A stretch of 16,001 nucleotides of DNA from the NCBI GenBank assembly GCA_002685895.1, contig NYYK01000019.1, forward strand, positions 7,079-23,079, read 5' to 3'. The translations under genes and the position numbers were made by a program. Below, piece after piece: positions 6,969 through 14,690 of this stretch. The notes beneath the pieces were generated by a model. It made no database searches, was not told the origin of the DNA, and saw only the letters and a program-made list of their open reading frames with translations. How positions within the stretch are numbered: position 1 is the stretch's first letter; each line of letters starts with the position of its first letter. The DNA comes from Methanobacteriota archaeon (GTDB taxonomy: Archaea; Thermoplasmatota; Poseidoniia; Poseidoniales; Thalassarchaeaceae).

Positions 6969-8147
6969 TTATTCAAGGCGTTGTACAGGTTGGTTTACAC
7001 CGATGTATTTTGGCCGGTAAATTGGCACACCCCTGCCACCGCGAGCATTTCTCTCGTCAATAATTTGGGCGCTGATTCCGACAACTCGTGCCCAACCAAA
7101 GAAAGTGGTGAAATACTCTGGTTTGTGAAATCCTACAGCGTGAAGAAGTGCTCCTGAAGCAACATCGACATTTGCAAATGGATTGCTAATCTTTGGATTT
7201 TCAGCCAATACCTTTGGAGCAACTTCTCTCAACGCCTTCACAATCTTGTAATTTTCATCATCGGGACAGATTTCTCCTCCAAGGGCAATCTGTGCTGCTG
7301 CTCGTGGATCTTCTGCTCTAAGAACGGCGTGTCCAAAACCGTAAATCGGTCGCTTTGCAGCCAATTCACTACGGACAAAAGCCTCAATCTTTTCTGGGTC
7401 ACTTGTACCGATACGTTGGACAAACTCAAGACAAGATTGGTTAGCCCTTCCGTGTAGAGGTCCAGATAATGCATTCATTGCACTCGACATAGCGGCAAAG
7501 AGGCTAGCTCTACCACTGGCCACACACTTGCCTGAGAAGGTGGAGAGGTTTCCCCCCCCGTGGTCCATGTGTAATACAAGGAAGGTTCGTAGAACTCGAA
7601 TCATATTTTCTGCCTCAACTCCTTCAATTCCTAGAAGATGAACGAAATTCTCAACCAAACCGCGCTCTGGATCGCTACCTGACTTTGGTAAACCATGGCC
7701 GCCACGTAGTAGGAAAATTGAGGCCATCAATTCAGGCATTCTAGCAATAAGGTTGAGGCTGTCAGCCCGCACATCACCAGTAGTTTCAGCCATACCTAGT
7801 GCCTGAATGCCTACCGACAACCAATCCATGGGATGGCCACCGCCAGGAGTCATTGATTCCAATATTCGCAGAGCACCGGCCGGCATCTCTTCTGCACGCG
7901 CCGCCAAATCTTTGGAGAAATCTTGTGATTCCTGACGATTTGGTAATCTTTTCTCAAACAATAGGAAGATGATATCCTCTGGAGACATTTCGGCAAGATC
8001 GCTGATTGGATAACCGACATAATGAACACCTTTGGTAGGGCTGACAAAAGAGGTTCTGCAAGTCCCAACAGGTATACCTCGCAATCCTGTATCAAGATGG
8101 CCCTCGTTGATTTCAAACAAGGTTGGTTGTTCTTCGGAATCGCTCAT
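6969..8147 (-). CDS. citrate synthase (mitochondrial-like sequence type)
   Basis: This enzyme condenses oxaloacetate and acetyl-CoA to citrate, the entry step of the TCA cycle. The 392-residue protein has the full catalytic set: His232 in GPLHGRANQ, His273 in GFGHAVLRAEDPR and Asp328 in NPFANVDVASG. Probable citrate-binding arginines are R277, R354 (GWARVVG) and R378 (IYRPK). LHMDHGGGNLSTF (192-204) is the active-site helix region. The motif wording (DHxGGN, GPLHGxANQ, GxGHAVLRxxDPR) is closer to mitochondrial and related citrate synthases than to the common bacterial and archaeal HADHxxNASTF type. It is shorter than pig heart enzyme and has no targeting extension. ATG at 8147 is the start. 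A glycine-rich GHPMDWLSVG segment fits the family. Confidence 0.95.
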   Translation of the reverse strand: MSDSEEQPTLFEINEGHLDTGLRGIPVGTCRTSFVSPTKGVHYVGYPISDLAEMSPEDIIFLLFEKRLPNRQESQDFSKDLAARAEEMPAGALRILESMTPGGGHPMDWLSVGIQALGMAETTGDVRADSLNLIARMPELMASIFLLRGGHGLPKSGSDPERGLVENFVHLLGIEGVEAENMIRVLRTFLVLHMDHGGGNLSTFSGKCVASGRASLFAAMSSAMNALSGPLHGRANQSCLEFVQRIGTSDPEKIEAFVRSELAAKRPIYGFGHAVLRAEDPRAAAQIALGGEICPDDENYKIVKALREVAPKVLAENPKISNPFANVDVASGALLHAVGFHKPEYFTTFFGWARVVGISAQIIDERNARGGRGVPIYRPKYIGVNQPVQRLE

Positions 8148-8187
8148 TCACATTCGCCCCGTCTAGGAATCTGTCTCATACATATCA

Positions 8188-8198
8188 ATCGTATAAGT
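8188..8198 (-). promoter_or_regulatory. TATA-like element for the citrate synthase gene
   Basis: On the minus strand, cacttatacga reads as an archaeal TATA-like box centred about 45 bases upstream of the ATG at 8147, allowing a leader of roughly 20 bases. Pattern-based only. Confidence 0.3.
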
Positions 8199-8262
8199 GC
8201 GACGCTAAAGTATTCAGCAAGTGTAAATTGTGAATCAGCCCTAATGTTCACACTGTCTAGAG

Positions 8263-8270
8263 TATTATTA
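8263..8270 (+). promoter_or_regulatory. TATA-like element for the cysteine-cluster gene, consistent with a leaderless transcript
   Basis: tattatta is centred about 27 bases before the GTG at 8294, the usual TATA-to-start-site distance in archaea. The mRNA would then begin at or next to the start codon. No Shine-Dalgarno sequence precedes the GTG, which agrees with this. Confidence 0.35.
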
Positions 8271-8293
8271 TTCTGCACCAACAATTACAGGTC

Positions 8294-8794
8294 GTGACTT
8301 CTGCCAAACACAAGATGGCCCGTTGGAAGAGAATGTTCAGCGACCGCGACGATGGGTGGTGGAATGATGGTGTGAACTTCATCTGTCTTCCCGAATGCGG
8401 ACGATGTTGTGACGAACCAGGTGGGATTGTTTACCTCTCTCAAGAAGACGCTACGAGGATTGCCGTACATTTCGATATGGAATTAAAGGAGTGGCTAACC
8501 AAGTATTGTAGAACCACACATGATGGACGCTTCGTACTCGAATCAAAGCCTGAAGATGGGCGGTGCATCTACCTCACGGCTGATAAGACCTGTAGCATCT
8601 ATGAGGTGAAACCTTCACAATGCTCCGCATTTCCATTTTGGAGAGAGAATCTTGTTTCTGACCGGGCGTGGGAGAAGACAAAACGAATTTGTCCGGGTAT
8701 TGACCATCCCGAGGCGATAGTAATCAATGGTGATACGATTTGGCTGAAATTAGAAGAAGACCGACTTGCTGAAGAAGGATTCAGAATGGTCTAA
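8294..8794 (+). CDS. YkgJ-family cysteine-cluster protein (putative Zn/Fe-binding)
   Basis: The family is predicted to chelate zinc or iron through conserved cysteines; its cellular function is poorly defined. This 166-residue soluble protein has the expected pattern: C31, C35 and the CGRCC cluster (C35, C38, C39), then C91 in GRCIYL, C100 in TCSIYEVKP, C110 in SQCSAFPFW, and C133 in RICPG. The CSIYexxPxxCxxFPF string is characteristic. The GTG start at 8294 is chosen because a TATA-like box lies 27 bases upstream; an ATG at 8315, seven codons in, is the alternative. It is divergent from citrate synthase, and its stop lies 2 bases from that of the convergent DnaA-like gene. Confidence 0.88.
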   Translation: MTSAKHKMARWKRMFSDRDDGWWNDGVNFICLPECGRCCDEPGGIVYLSQEDATRIAVHFDMELKEWLTKYCRTTHDGRFVLESKPEDGRCIYLTADKTCSIYEVKPSQCSAFPFWRENLVSDRAWEKTKRICPGIDHPEAIVINGDTIWLKLEEDRLAEEGFRMV

Positions 8795-8796
8795 AA

Positions 8797-10728
8797 TCAC
8801 TCCTCTTCTGAAGAGACAGGCTTGAGAACCCTTACCGGTCGCAGTATGGCTTTGGGTTGGCCAATAAGGTCATCTGCAGACACATCGGATTCATCAATGT
8901 CCCACTCACCCTCAGGAACGTATTCCTCGATGGAATCCAATTTGTAAGGGCGGGATGGCTTTTTTCTTGGGAGAAGTGCTTCGCCTGCTTCTAAGCGTGA
9001 GATTCTAGTTAGTTTGCGCTCAATCTCAAGCATTCTATCTGCCATATCAACAAGTTCCTTCGGCTCGGCGCCATCAATATTAGCAGAGATATGTTCCATC
9101 TCTTCATGTAGTGAGAATAGTTCATCCTGATGCCGGCGTAACCTTGATTCCAATCGGTCAAGGAATCCCTCGCTCATCATATCTAGATTAGGAATTTCGG
9201 CACGGGGTGCTTCTAACTCAGTAGGTAAGCCGGAAGATTCGATTCTTTCGCGGGCGTCATCCAAAGCACTCTTTTCTCTTCCAAGATGTCTTTCTATTAG
9301 GGAATCTACAGCATCACGACTATTATCGGGTATTAAATTTGGAGGCTGGTAGTCATCAACTTGAGATTCCAAGACACTGACTAAATCGATGTTTGGTTGT
9401 TGCTCCCTTGGCAAAACGTGATCCAACACCTCACGTACAATCTTTTGACCAGTAGCCTCACTATCCCATGTGATTAAACCGTCATCATCTCGCATAGGCA
9501 ACTCTTGACCTGCAAGAATACTCTCAATATCTGTGATACCAAACGGTTCCGCTCCGGCTTCAATGGCTAGCGCCACAGCTTCAAATCCTGCCGCAGCAGA
9601 GCTCCAATCACCTGCTGCAGCAGATGCAATGACTCGTAATTGCTCATCAGAAAGTGAAATCCCTCTCCTCAGAACTCGGTTTCTCAGATATAGTACCAAA
9701 CTCAACTCATCTGGTTGGGAGATTTCCACTGGCACGGCCGGACCCAAAGCACCTTTCAAGATGCCCGAAAAGGAGGGCTTTTCAAGAGAAGTGATTACAA
9801 CTTGTACACCTAGATTCAAGCACCAGTCAATCATCAATCCCAAATTATCTTGCTCCACGGGGCCCGTCACCATGTGAAGGTCATCAACTAGCAAGGCACT
9901 GCACCCCTGCACTGCTTCGGCCCAATCTTCAGGTAGCATCTTTGGAAATGAAATACCAGAAATAATACGGACTTCTGTGTCTGGCATTTGGTTGTAAAAG
10001 GAATTGCCCAAGGCCCAAAGTAGATGACTCTTGCCAACACCATCTTCTCCTATAATTATCAGGGGATTGGTTCTACCTGCTGGATGAATAATGACCTCGC
10101 GTGCCGCAGTACTTGCTAAACGATTTTCTGGCCCCGCTTGCCAATTATCCCAAGAAAAATTCTCATTCGGGATGAAAAGTGATGGCCAAGCAGGACGATG
10201 TAATGCTAATTCCTCTGCAACAGGTTGCAGTGGTGAAGAGGTTGCCGTTGGCGTCTGACCTGTCAATGAGGCATGTTGCTGAACTGCAGCACTATTTGGT
10301 CGCGCATGACCCCTTTGTTGTGATAGAATCTCACGCCATACAGGGGTTGCTCCATCACTCTCAACCACTGAGTCGGCGCTTTCACCAAGAGACCAAGTGG
10401 GGATATTCAGCGAAATTGGTTCTCCTGCACTATCTCGATCGACCATTGGCGCTTCCGCTTCAACCCCTTGGCGCATCCTCTGAATTCTCTCTGCTGCGAT
10501 AGTACCAAAATCGCCAGTGCGCTCTTTTACTGCTGCTGCTGTAGTTCGTTGAAATGGGCCATCGTACAGATTCTCTGTGGGTGGCATATGCCTCTGTCGA
10601 ATATATCCGCCGAGAGTCGGCGATACCTTATCTCCCTCGCCTTCAGAAAGGGCTCTTTCAGCCTCACTTTCAGAGAGTAAACGACGACTTTTCTCCAATT
10701 GTTGTTGGAGAATGGTCCGTCTACCCAT
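8797..10728 (-). CDS. DnaA-like AAA+ ATPase with long N- and C-terminal extensions, no DNA-binding domain
   Basis: Numbered from the ATG at 10728 (a TTG at 10740 extends it by 4). Residues 1-185 are low-complexity and charged. Residues 188-400 follow the DnaA ATPase core: FSWDNWQAGPENRLA matches the DnaA FxxFVVGPSNRLA box. Walker A is GEDGVGKS (227-234), Walker B ALLVDDLH (278-285, with D282 D283), and sensor I VVITS (310-314). A PVEISQPDE segment matches the DnaA IxPPxxE stretch. The arginine finger position of DnaA (SRF) reads GAL here, and the sensor II arginine (NVREL) is replaced by DWSSA. There is no domain IV helix-turn-helix; instead about 240 residues of acidic, partly coiled-coil sequence (480-580) follow. 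ATP binding is likely and DnaA-box binding is not. It is the second gene of a pair with the DUF835 protein, 55 bases after that gene's stop. Function unknown. Confidence 0.85.
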   Translation of the reverse strand: MGRRTILQQQLEKSRRLLSESEAERALSEGEGDKVSPTLGGYIRQRHMPPTENLYDGPFQRTTAAAVKERTGDFGTIAAERIQRMRQGVEAEAPMVDRDSAGEPISLNIPTWSLGESADSVVESDGATPVWREILSQQRGHARPNSAAVQQHASLTGQTPTATSSPLQPVAEELALHRPAWPSLFIPNENFSWDNWQAGPENRLASTAAREVIIHPAGRTNPLIIIGEDGVGKSHLLWALGNSFYNQMPDTEVRIISGISFPKMLPEDWAEAVQGCSALLVDDLHMVTGPVEQDNLGLMIDWCLNLGVQVVITSLEKPSFSGILKGALGPAVPVEISQPDELSLVLYLRNRVLRRGISLSDEQLRVIASAAAGDWSSAAAGFEAVALAIEAGAEPFGITDIESILAGQELPMRDDDGLITWDSEATGQKIVREVLDHVLPREQQPNIDLVSVLESQVDDYQPPNLIPDNSRDAVDSLIERHLGREKSALDDARERIESSGLPTELEAPRAEIPNLDMMSEGFLDRLESRLRRHQDELFSLHEEMEHISANIDGAEPKELVDMADRMLEIERKLTRISRLEAGEALLPRKKPSRPYKLDSIEEYVPEGEWDIDESDVSADDLIGQPKAILRPVRVLKPVSSEEE

Positions 10729-10783
10729 TACTGTCACCAATTCTGCTACAGGGAGTCAGATTATCAACAATGCCCGAAAATTG

Positions 10784-13153
10784 TCATCCCTCAAAGTCTT
10801 TCAACAAATTTTCAACTTCCTCAATCTGCTCAAATTGAATTAAATTTTCACGATATCTTGTGGCAACTTTGGAATCAACTACTGAACGCTCTTCTTGAAT
10901 GTTAAGCCGTTTGATTAAGTCATCGATAATTACCGATTTCTTCTCCATAACATCTAGCATTATCATGCCTTCTTTTGAATCGGCCTCAATCCTTTCTACT
11001 AAATTTCGAATAGGATGACCTTTGTCAGATAGAGTGCTAATTCTCTCTAGGACCTCTAACTTTATTCCAGAACTGCTGACCATCTGCTGACGATCTGCAT
11101 AGAGAGCCTCGAGTTCTGAACCGACCAGCATCTGGGTGAGTGTCCTAACCTTTTGAGCACGTCTTGCTGAATCCCTCACATGAGGGTTTGCCACTTCATC
11201 AGGAGTTGTTGCCCGCGCATTCACATGGGCAGCACTATCTGCTGCAGCACCCCATTGACGCACATGTAAGCGAGAAATTGATGATGATTCTGTGCTCTTT
11301 ACTTTGTGACGCACCGCTCTTGAATTATCTACTGCGGCACCCATGCTTCGTGTTTCAAGGATTTGCCAATCTCTCTCTTCATTAGTAACCCAATCCCCAA
11401 CTTCTCGGAACTCGTCCTTCTTTGAATTGAGGGCGGTTACGGATGCATCAATTGCTTCAAAACCCGGTTCAATCAACTCACCCTCAAACTGTTTGCTGTT
11501 GGCCGCCGCATAATGCATTGAACCTTTCTCAAGTTGCAGAATATCTGGCTTATGGGGCACCTTAAGTCGACGTTCTGACTTCGAGCGATAATTGACTGTT
11601 GGTTGAGTTGGTCCCTTTTCAACTTCAACTATTTGCTCAACTTCTTCCTCAGGAGATTCCTGTTCTTCAACTGATTCATCAGATACCTCTTCCTCATCTA
11701 GAGATTCACTCACTATTGATTCTCCATCCGTTGAAGTTGGAGAATCTTCCCGATTTGCAGATGGGGCAGTCGCCCAATCGGGTAGTTGCAGGTTATCCTC
11801 ATTGCTATCGACAATTGATTCCGAATTAACTGTAACAGAAGTATCCTCTTGCCCATCGGCTATAGCAACTTGGGATTCATCGTCATCAATGTTTTCAAGT
11901 TTCATTTCATCAATCAAAGAACGGGCAGAAAAAGAAGTAACAGGTGGATGGAATTCAGCGGGTTGGGTTGATTCATCTCCGCCCTCACTTACTGAAGGAG
12001 TTGACAGGCCCGCTTGCTCGGTACTGCTGAGCAGTCTTGCTGCTGCCTCCTTGAAATCATCCGCTGCCTCGTTAACAACATTGATGGTTTTGGGTTCAGG
12101 AATCGTTGTACCTTCAGTATCTTGGCTGAAAGAATGGCCTTCTACAACCGCTGGTCTTTCAGCCCATTCTCTTGCTCTTTCAATTGGGATTTGATCACAT
12201 TCTCGCAATATCAGTGCTCGCTCTCTTCCATCCCACACGTCAAGGTCTGCAGGAATCAAGACAATGTCGTCGGATGTTGAAACGACATCCAGCAAATCCC
12301 GTAGCATCCCCAACAACCGGCTAAAGCCATGAATTACGCTGAGATACTCTACACCATCTATCACAATTACAGCTCGTGTGGCGCCCCAAAGGAACTCGTC
12401 ACACTCCCTGCGAACTGATTCAAGCCCTGGGTGAAGGGACGTCACACCCTCAATCTCACGCTCAGAGAGCCAACGACAACAAGAGGCGGGCACTCCAAAC
12501 TGTTCAGTGAGATATGATGGTGGAGAGCGTGATATCACAAGGAGGGGGTGTCCAATTGCACCAAGATGGGTAGCGATTTGCAATACTGAATCTGGAGTTT
12601 GATCATCAACAAGATAACTACTACCTGATTCTAACTGTTCACCGGGTTTATACTCGATAATTATTGGATTTTCCTCAACTGAAGAGTCTTCTTCCTCTTC
12701 TGTTAGCGTCTCCTCGGTCATAGTCCAATCTCGCTTCTGTTTGTGTCGCCACCAGTGTGAATCACTCTTGGTATCAATAATCCAACCCTCAATTTTCTGA
12801 CCTGAAACGGCATCCTCTTCGCGGATATGCAATTTAGCCTCGGGATGTAAATCCGAAATCAAACCAAGGTCTACATCAGTGTGAACAGAGATTCGCGAAT
12901 CGTCATCAGCCCCACACTGTCGTAACTCTGCCAAAGCGGCATGACCCATCAATAATGAGTCATGCTCAAAAAGCGCCATCGCTGGCTTACCTTCGACAAT
13001 AACCAACTGTGCAACCGTTGCTGGAGAGGTGTCCTTCTCAATTCGAATATAGCCATCCCCGCCATCTCTATCGAAGTCAATTAGAAGCAACTCAAGGACA
13101 CCTGAACCGCCTCTACGCACCTCCTTGGTGACACCCTTGGGTAGTTCGGCCAT
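10784..13153 (-). CDS. DUF835-domain protein with N-terminal sensor-like domain, acidic linker and helical C-terminus
   Basis: Numbered from ATG 13153; a GTG at 13177 would add 8 residues. The N-terminal domain (about 1-112) has GYIRIE, VIVEGKPAMALF and a GHAAL helix, similar in layout to archaeal DUF2226/DUF4388-like domains that read out a small ligand or partner; that match is tentative. Residues 178-325 fit DUF835: SYLV, HPLLVISRSPPSYL, RWLSE (227-231), AVIVIDGVEYLSV (261-273) with FSRLL and a closing ALILREC. DUF835 is common in euryarchaea and of unknown function. A long acidic, serine-rich linker (332-512) includes a Glu-rich run. The C-terminus (from about 520) has three imperfect AA-rich repeats and ends in a helical, coiled-coil-like region (662-789). 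It has no membrane segment. It is the first gene of a two-gene unit with the DnaA-like ATPase, suggesting that the two proteins work together. Confidence 0.8.
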   Translation of the reverse strand: MAELPKGVTKEVRRGGSGVLELLLIDFDRDGGDGYIRIEKDTSPATVAQLVIVEGKPAMALFEHDSLLMGHAALAELRQCGADDDSRISVHTDVDLGLISDLHPEAKLHIREEDAVSGQKIEGWIIDTKSDSHWWRHKQKRDWTMTEETLTEEEEDSSVEENPIIIEYKPGEQLESGSSYLVDDQTPDSVLQIATHLGAIGHPLLVISRSPPSYLTEQFGVPASCCRWLSEREIEGVTSLHPGLESVRRECDEFLWGATRAVIVIDGVEYLSVIHGFSRLLGMLRDLLDVVSTSDDIVLIPADLDVWDGRERALILRECDQIPIERAREWAERPAVVEGHSFSQDTEGTTIPEPKTINVVNEAADDFKEAAARLLSSTEQAGLSTPSVSEGGDESTQPAEFHPPVTSFSARSLIDEMKLENIDDDESQVAIADGQEDTSVTVNSESIVDSNEDNLQLPDWATAPSANREDSPTSTDGESIVSESLDEEEVSDESVEEQESPEEEVEQIVEVEKGPTQPTVNYRSKSERRLKVPHKPDILQLEKGSMHYAAANSKQFEGELIEPGFEAIDASVTALNSKKDEFREVGDWVTNEERDWQILETRSMGAAVDNSRAVRHKVKSTESSSISRLHVRQWGAAADSAAHVNARATTPDEVANPHVRDSARRAQKVRTLTQMLVGSELEALYADRQQMVSSSGIKLEVLERISTLSDKGHPIRNLVERIEADSKEGMIMLDVMEKKSVIIDDLIKRLNIQEERSVVDSKVATRYRENLIQFEQIEEVENLLKDFEG

Positions 13154-13335
13154 GCTAATCCCCAACCTGCGTCTCACTCGACCCTCTCTTGAACGTGACC
13201 CTTGAAGAGCGCCTCTGACGTGCTATTCTGCAACTTCGTACTGATACGGAGAAGTTTCTGTTCAGTGACCTAAAGTGAATAAAATGTAGTTCATCCGCGC
13301 GCAACAGGGATGAAGGGCACCCCTAATCGGACTTT

Positions 13336-14034
13336 ATGCAGGACCTACCAGATGGAGCGCACCATTGGTCGGTCAACCCTGAAATCTCCAAGGTACAATT
13401 GCAGAATATGACGAATGCAGTATTTTTCTCATTGACCGGTTTCATTTCCCTACTTGTGATTTTCAAAATACTGAGTATGATTGGATTGATGAACTTCTAT
13501 TCTGGAGCTGTGTTCACTATTATTATCGCATGGTTTTTGTGGAATATTTTTCTGAAAACCAACAGCAGGATGCACCTTCTCAATATGGTAGCAATAGGGG
13601 AAGGGCACCCTTGGCATCCGAGTGAAGAAATTGGAGTCACCTCTGTCTGGGTCAGCGATGGTGATGAGTGGCACCTCATCCCGAAAAAGGCACGAATATT
13701 CGCTTCAGCAGACCCTATACTTGAACGCACACTCCTGAAGAAAAACGACGAAAATGGGAAAATCCTGCTAATATGGCCAAATACACTCGATGTAAAAGTC
13801 AGTAAAGTGATTTCACTGGTGAATCAAGCATTGGCATTCCAAGATGCTCAAGATAGGGGAGAAGGGGAAGTAGATCCAATTGAAACTGCGCGGGCACGCG
13901 AAACGCAAGAATTCTATCCCGTAGAACGAAAGTGGGAGGAGACCACACCTGGCTCTCTCACTCCACAACCAGGGGCTCTGATTAGACAAATGAAAGGAAA
14001 GGGTTTCGATATTGTTGAAAAGGACAAGGAATAG
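13336..14034 (+). CDS. small two-transmembrane protein of unknown function
   Basis: I do not recognise this 232-residue protein. A short hydrophilic N-terminus (1-27) precedes two adjacent membrane helices (about 28-48 and 52-73) forming a hairpin. A soluble domain (about 80-170) follows, with SVWVSDGDEWHLIP, ARIFASADPILERTLL and KILLIWPNT, then a charged tail. The start is the ATG at 13336, in a 158-base region shared with the divergent DUF835 gene. A TATA-like gaataaaatg lies about 55 bases upstream. The next gene follows after 20 bases, so the two are probably co-transcribed. Confidence 0.78.
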   Translation: MQDLPDGAHHWSVNPEISKVQLQNMTNAVFFSLTGFISLLVIFKILSMIGLMNFYSGAVFTIIIAWFLWNIFLKTNSRMHLLNMVAIGEGHPWHPSEEIGVTSVWVSDGDEWHLIPKKARIFASADPILERTLLKKNDENGKILLIWPNTLDVKVSKVISLVNQALAFQDAQDRGEGEVDPIETARARETQEFYPVERKWEETTPGSLTPQPGALIRQMKGKGFDIVEKDKE

Positions 14035-14054
14035 ACTCAAGAGGTTTTTTCTTC

Positions 14055-14678
14055 GTGAATGTTAATGCGACGAACCCCGCACGTCACAATGTGGAAACGT
14101 GGCGTGAGCGCTTGGAGTCTCTTGACGACGAGCAGAAAGCATTGCTTCTTGGTTCATCTCTTTCTCAAAGATTTGCCTCGTGGCCGCTCTCAGTCAGCCA
14201 TCCAGCAATTGTTGGCGCATTTTACGGACTGCTACTGACATTAGCCCTCATTCTCCCATATGGTATGCGAAATGACTGGGATGTAGCACTATGGTCAAAA
14301 AATACCGCATTTATGGGATTAAGCATCGCTCTTGGAATGGCAATTGCTGGTCAAATATCTTCATTGATGAATCGTATTGTTCAACGACCTCCAATTGCTC
14401 CACCTAGAATCATTCTGTTCTCTGCGCCATTTGTCGGCTTTGCCGGACTAATCGGTCTGTGGATGGAAATACTACCACAATTCCCAGAATTAATTGCATG
14501 GATAATTTTACTCTTACCTGGGCCAATATATGTCCACCTCTCATGGGCGCCCCGATACAGAATGTTGACCATGCTTGAAGATGGAAAAGATCCGTTCAAC
14601 CTATCGCATAAAGTTGAGGTCGGGCATCGGGAAAAAGAGATGGAGTTGGAAGCGGCTGTTGAAGCGCTTGATGATTGA
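14055..14678 (+). CDS. four-transmembrane protein of unknown function
   Basis: I do not recognise this 207-residue protein. An amphipathic N-terminal segment (1-45, with NVETWRERLESLDDEQKALLL) is followed by four probable membrane helices (about 48-70, 83-104, 119-139 and 143-163), then a charged cytoplasmic-type tail rich in Glu. The start is GTG at 14055; no ATG lies in frame near it, and ttttttcttc precedes it with no Shine-Dalgarno. Its stop lies 1 base from the stop of the convergent PLP enzyme gene. It sits 20 bases after the two-helix protein, so a two-protein membrane complex is possible but unproven. Confidence 0.77.
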   Translation: MNVNATNPARHNVETWRERLESLDDEQKALLLGSSLSQRFASWPLSVSHPAIVGAFYGLLLTLALILPYGMRNDWDVALWSKNTAFMGLSIALGMAIAGQISSLMNRIVQRPPIAPPRIILFSAPFVGFAGLIGLWMEILPQFPELIAWIILLLPGPIYVHLSWAPRYRMLTMLEDGKDPFNLSHKVEVGHREKEMELEAAVEALDD

Positions 14679-14690
14679 CTCATATGAGTC
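14677..14690. terminator. 14-bp perfect palindrome at a convergent gene junction
   Basis: GACTCATATGAGTC spans both stop codons of the converging genes. With a single bulged C (14691) it extends to ATTG/CAAT on the outside. This could form a bidirectional terminator hairpin or bind a dimeric protein. There is no T tract, so the terminator label is tentative. Confidence 0.35.

Noticed and set aside
8229..8252. TGTGAA-N12-TTCACA in the citrate synthase/YkgJ intergenic region, resembling a CRP-type site
   Set aside because: The spacer is too long for a CRP-type site, the arms are only 6 bases, and such a regulator is not expected in this kind of organism.
8803..8815. CTCTTC-T-GAAGAG palindrome near the YkgJ/DnaA-like convergent junction
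   Set aside because: It falls in codons for the Ser-Ser-Glu-Glu-Glu C-terminus, where alternating TCT/GAA-type codons give such symmetry by chance.
10767..10784. ACAAT-N8-ATTGT inverted repeat between the DUF835 and ATPase genes
   Set aside because: It has only 5-base AT-rich arms with a wide spacer and overlaps a stop codon. It is too weak to call a terminator or operator.
14381..14683. 100-codon minus-strand open frame under the four-transmembrane gene
   Set aside because: It is antisense to a well-supported membrane protein, and its Ser/Pro/Cys-rich composition is typical of shadow frames.
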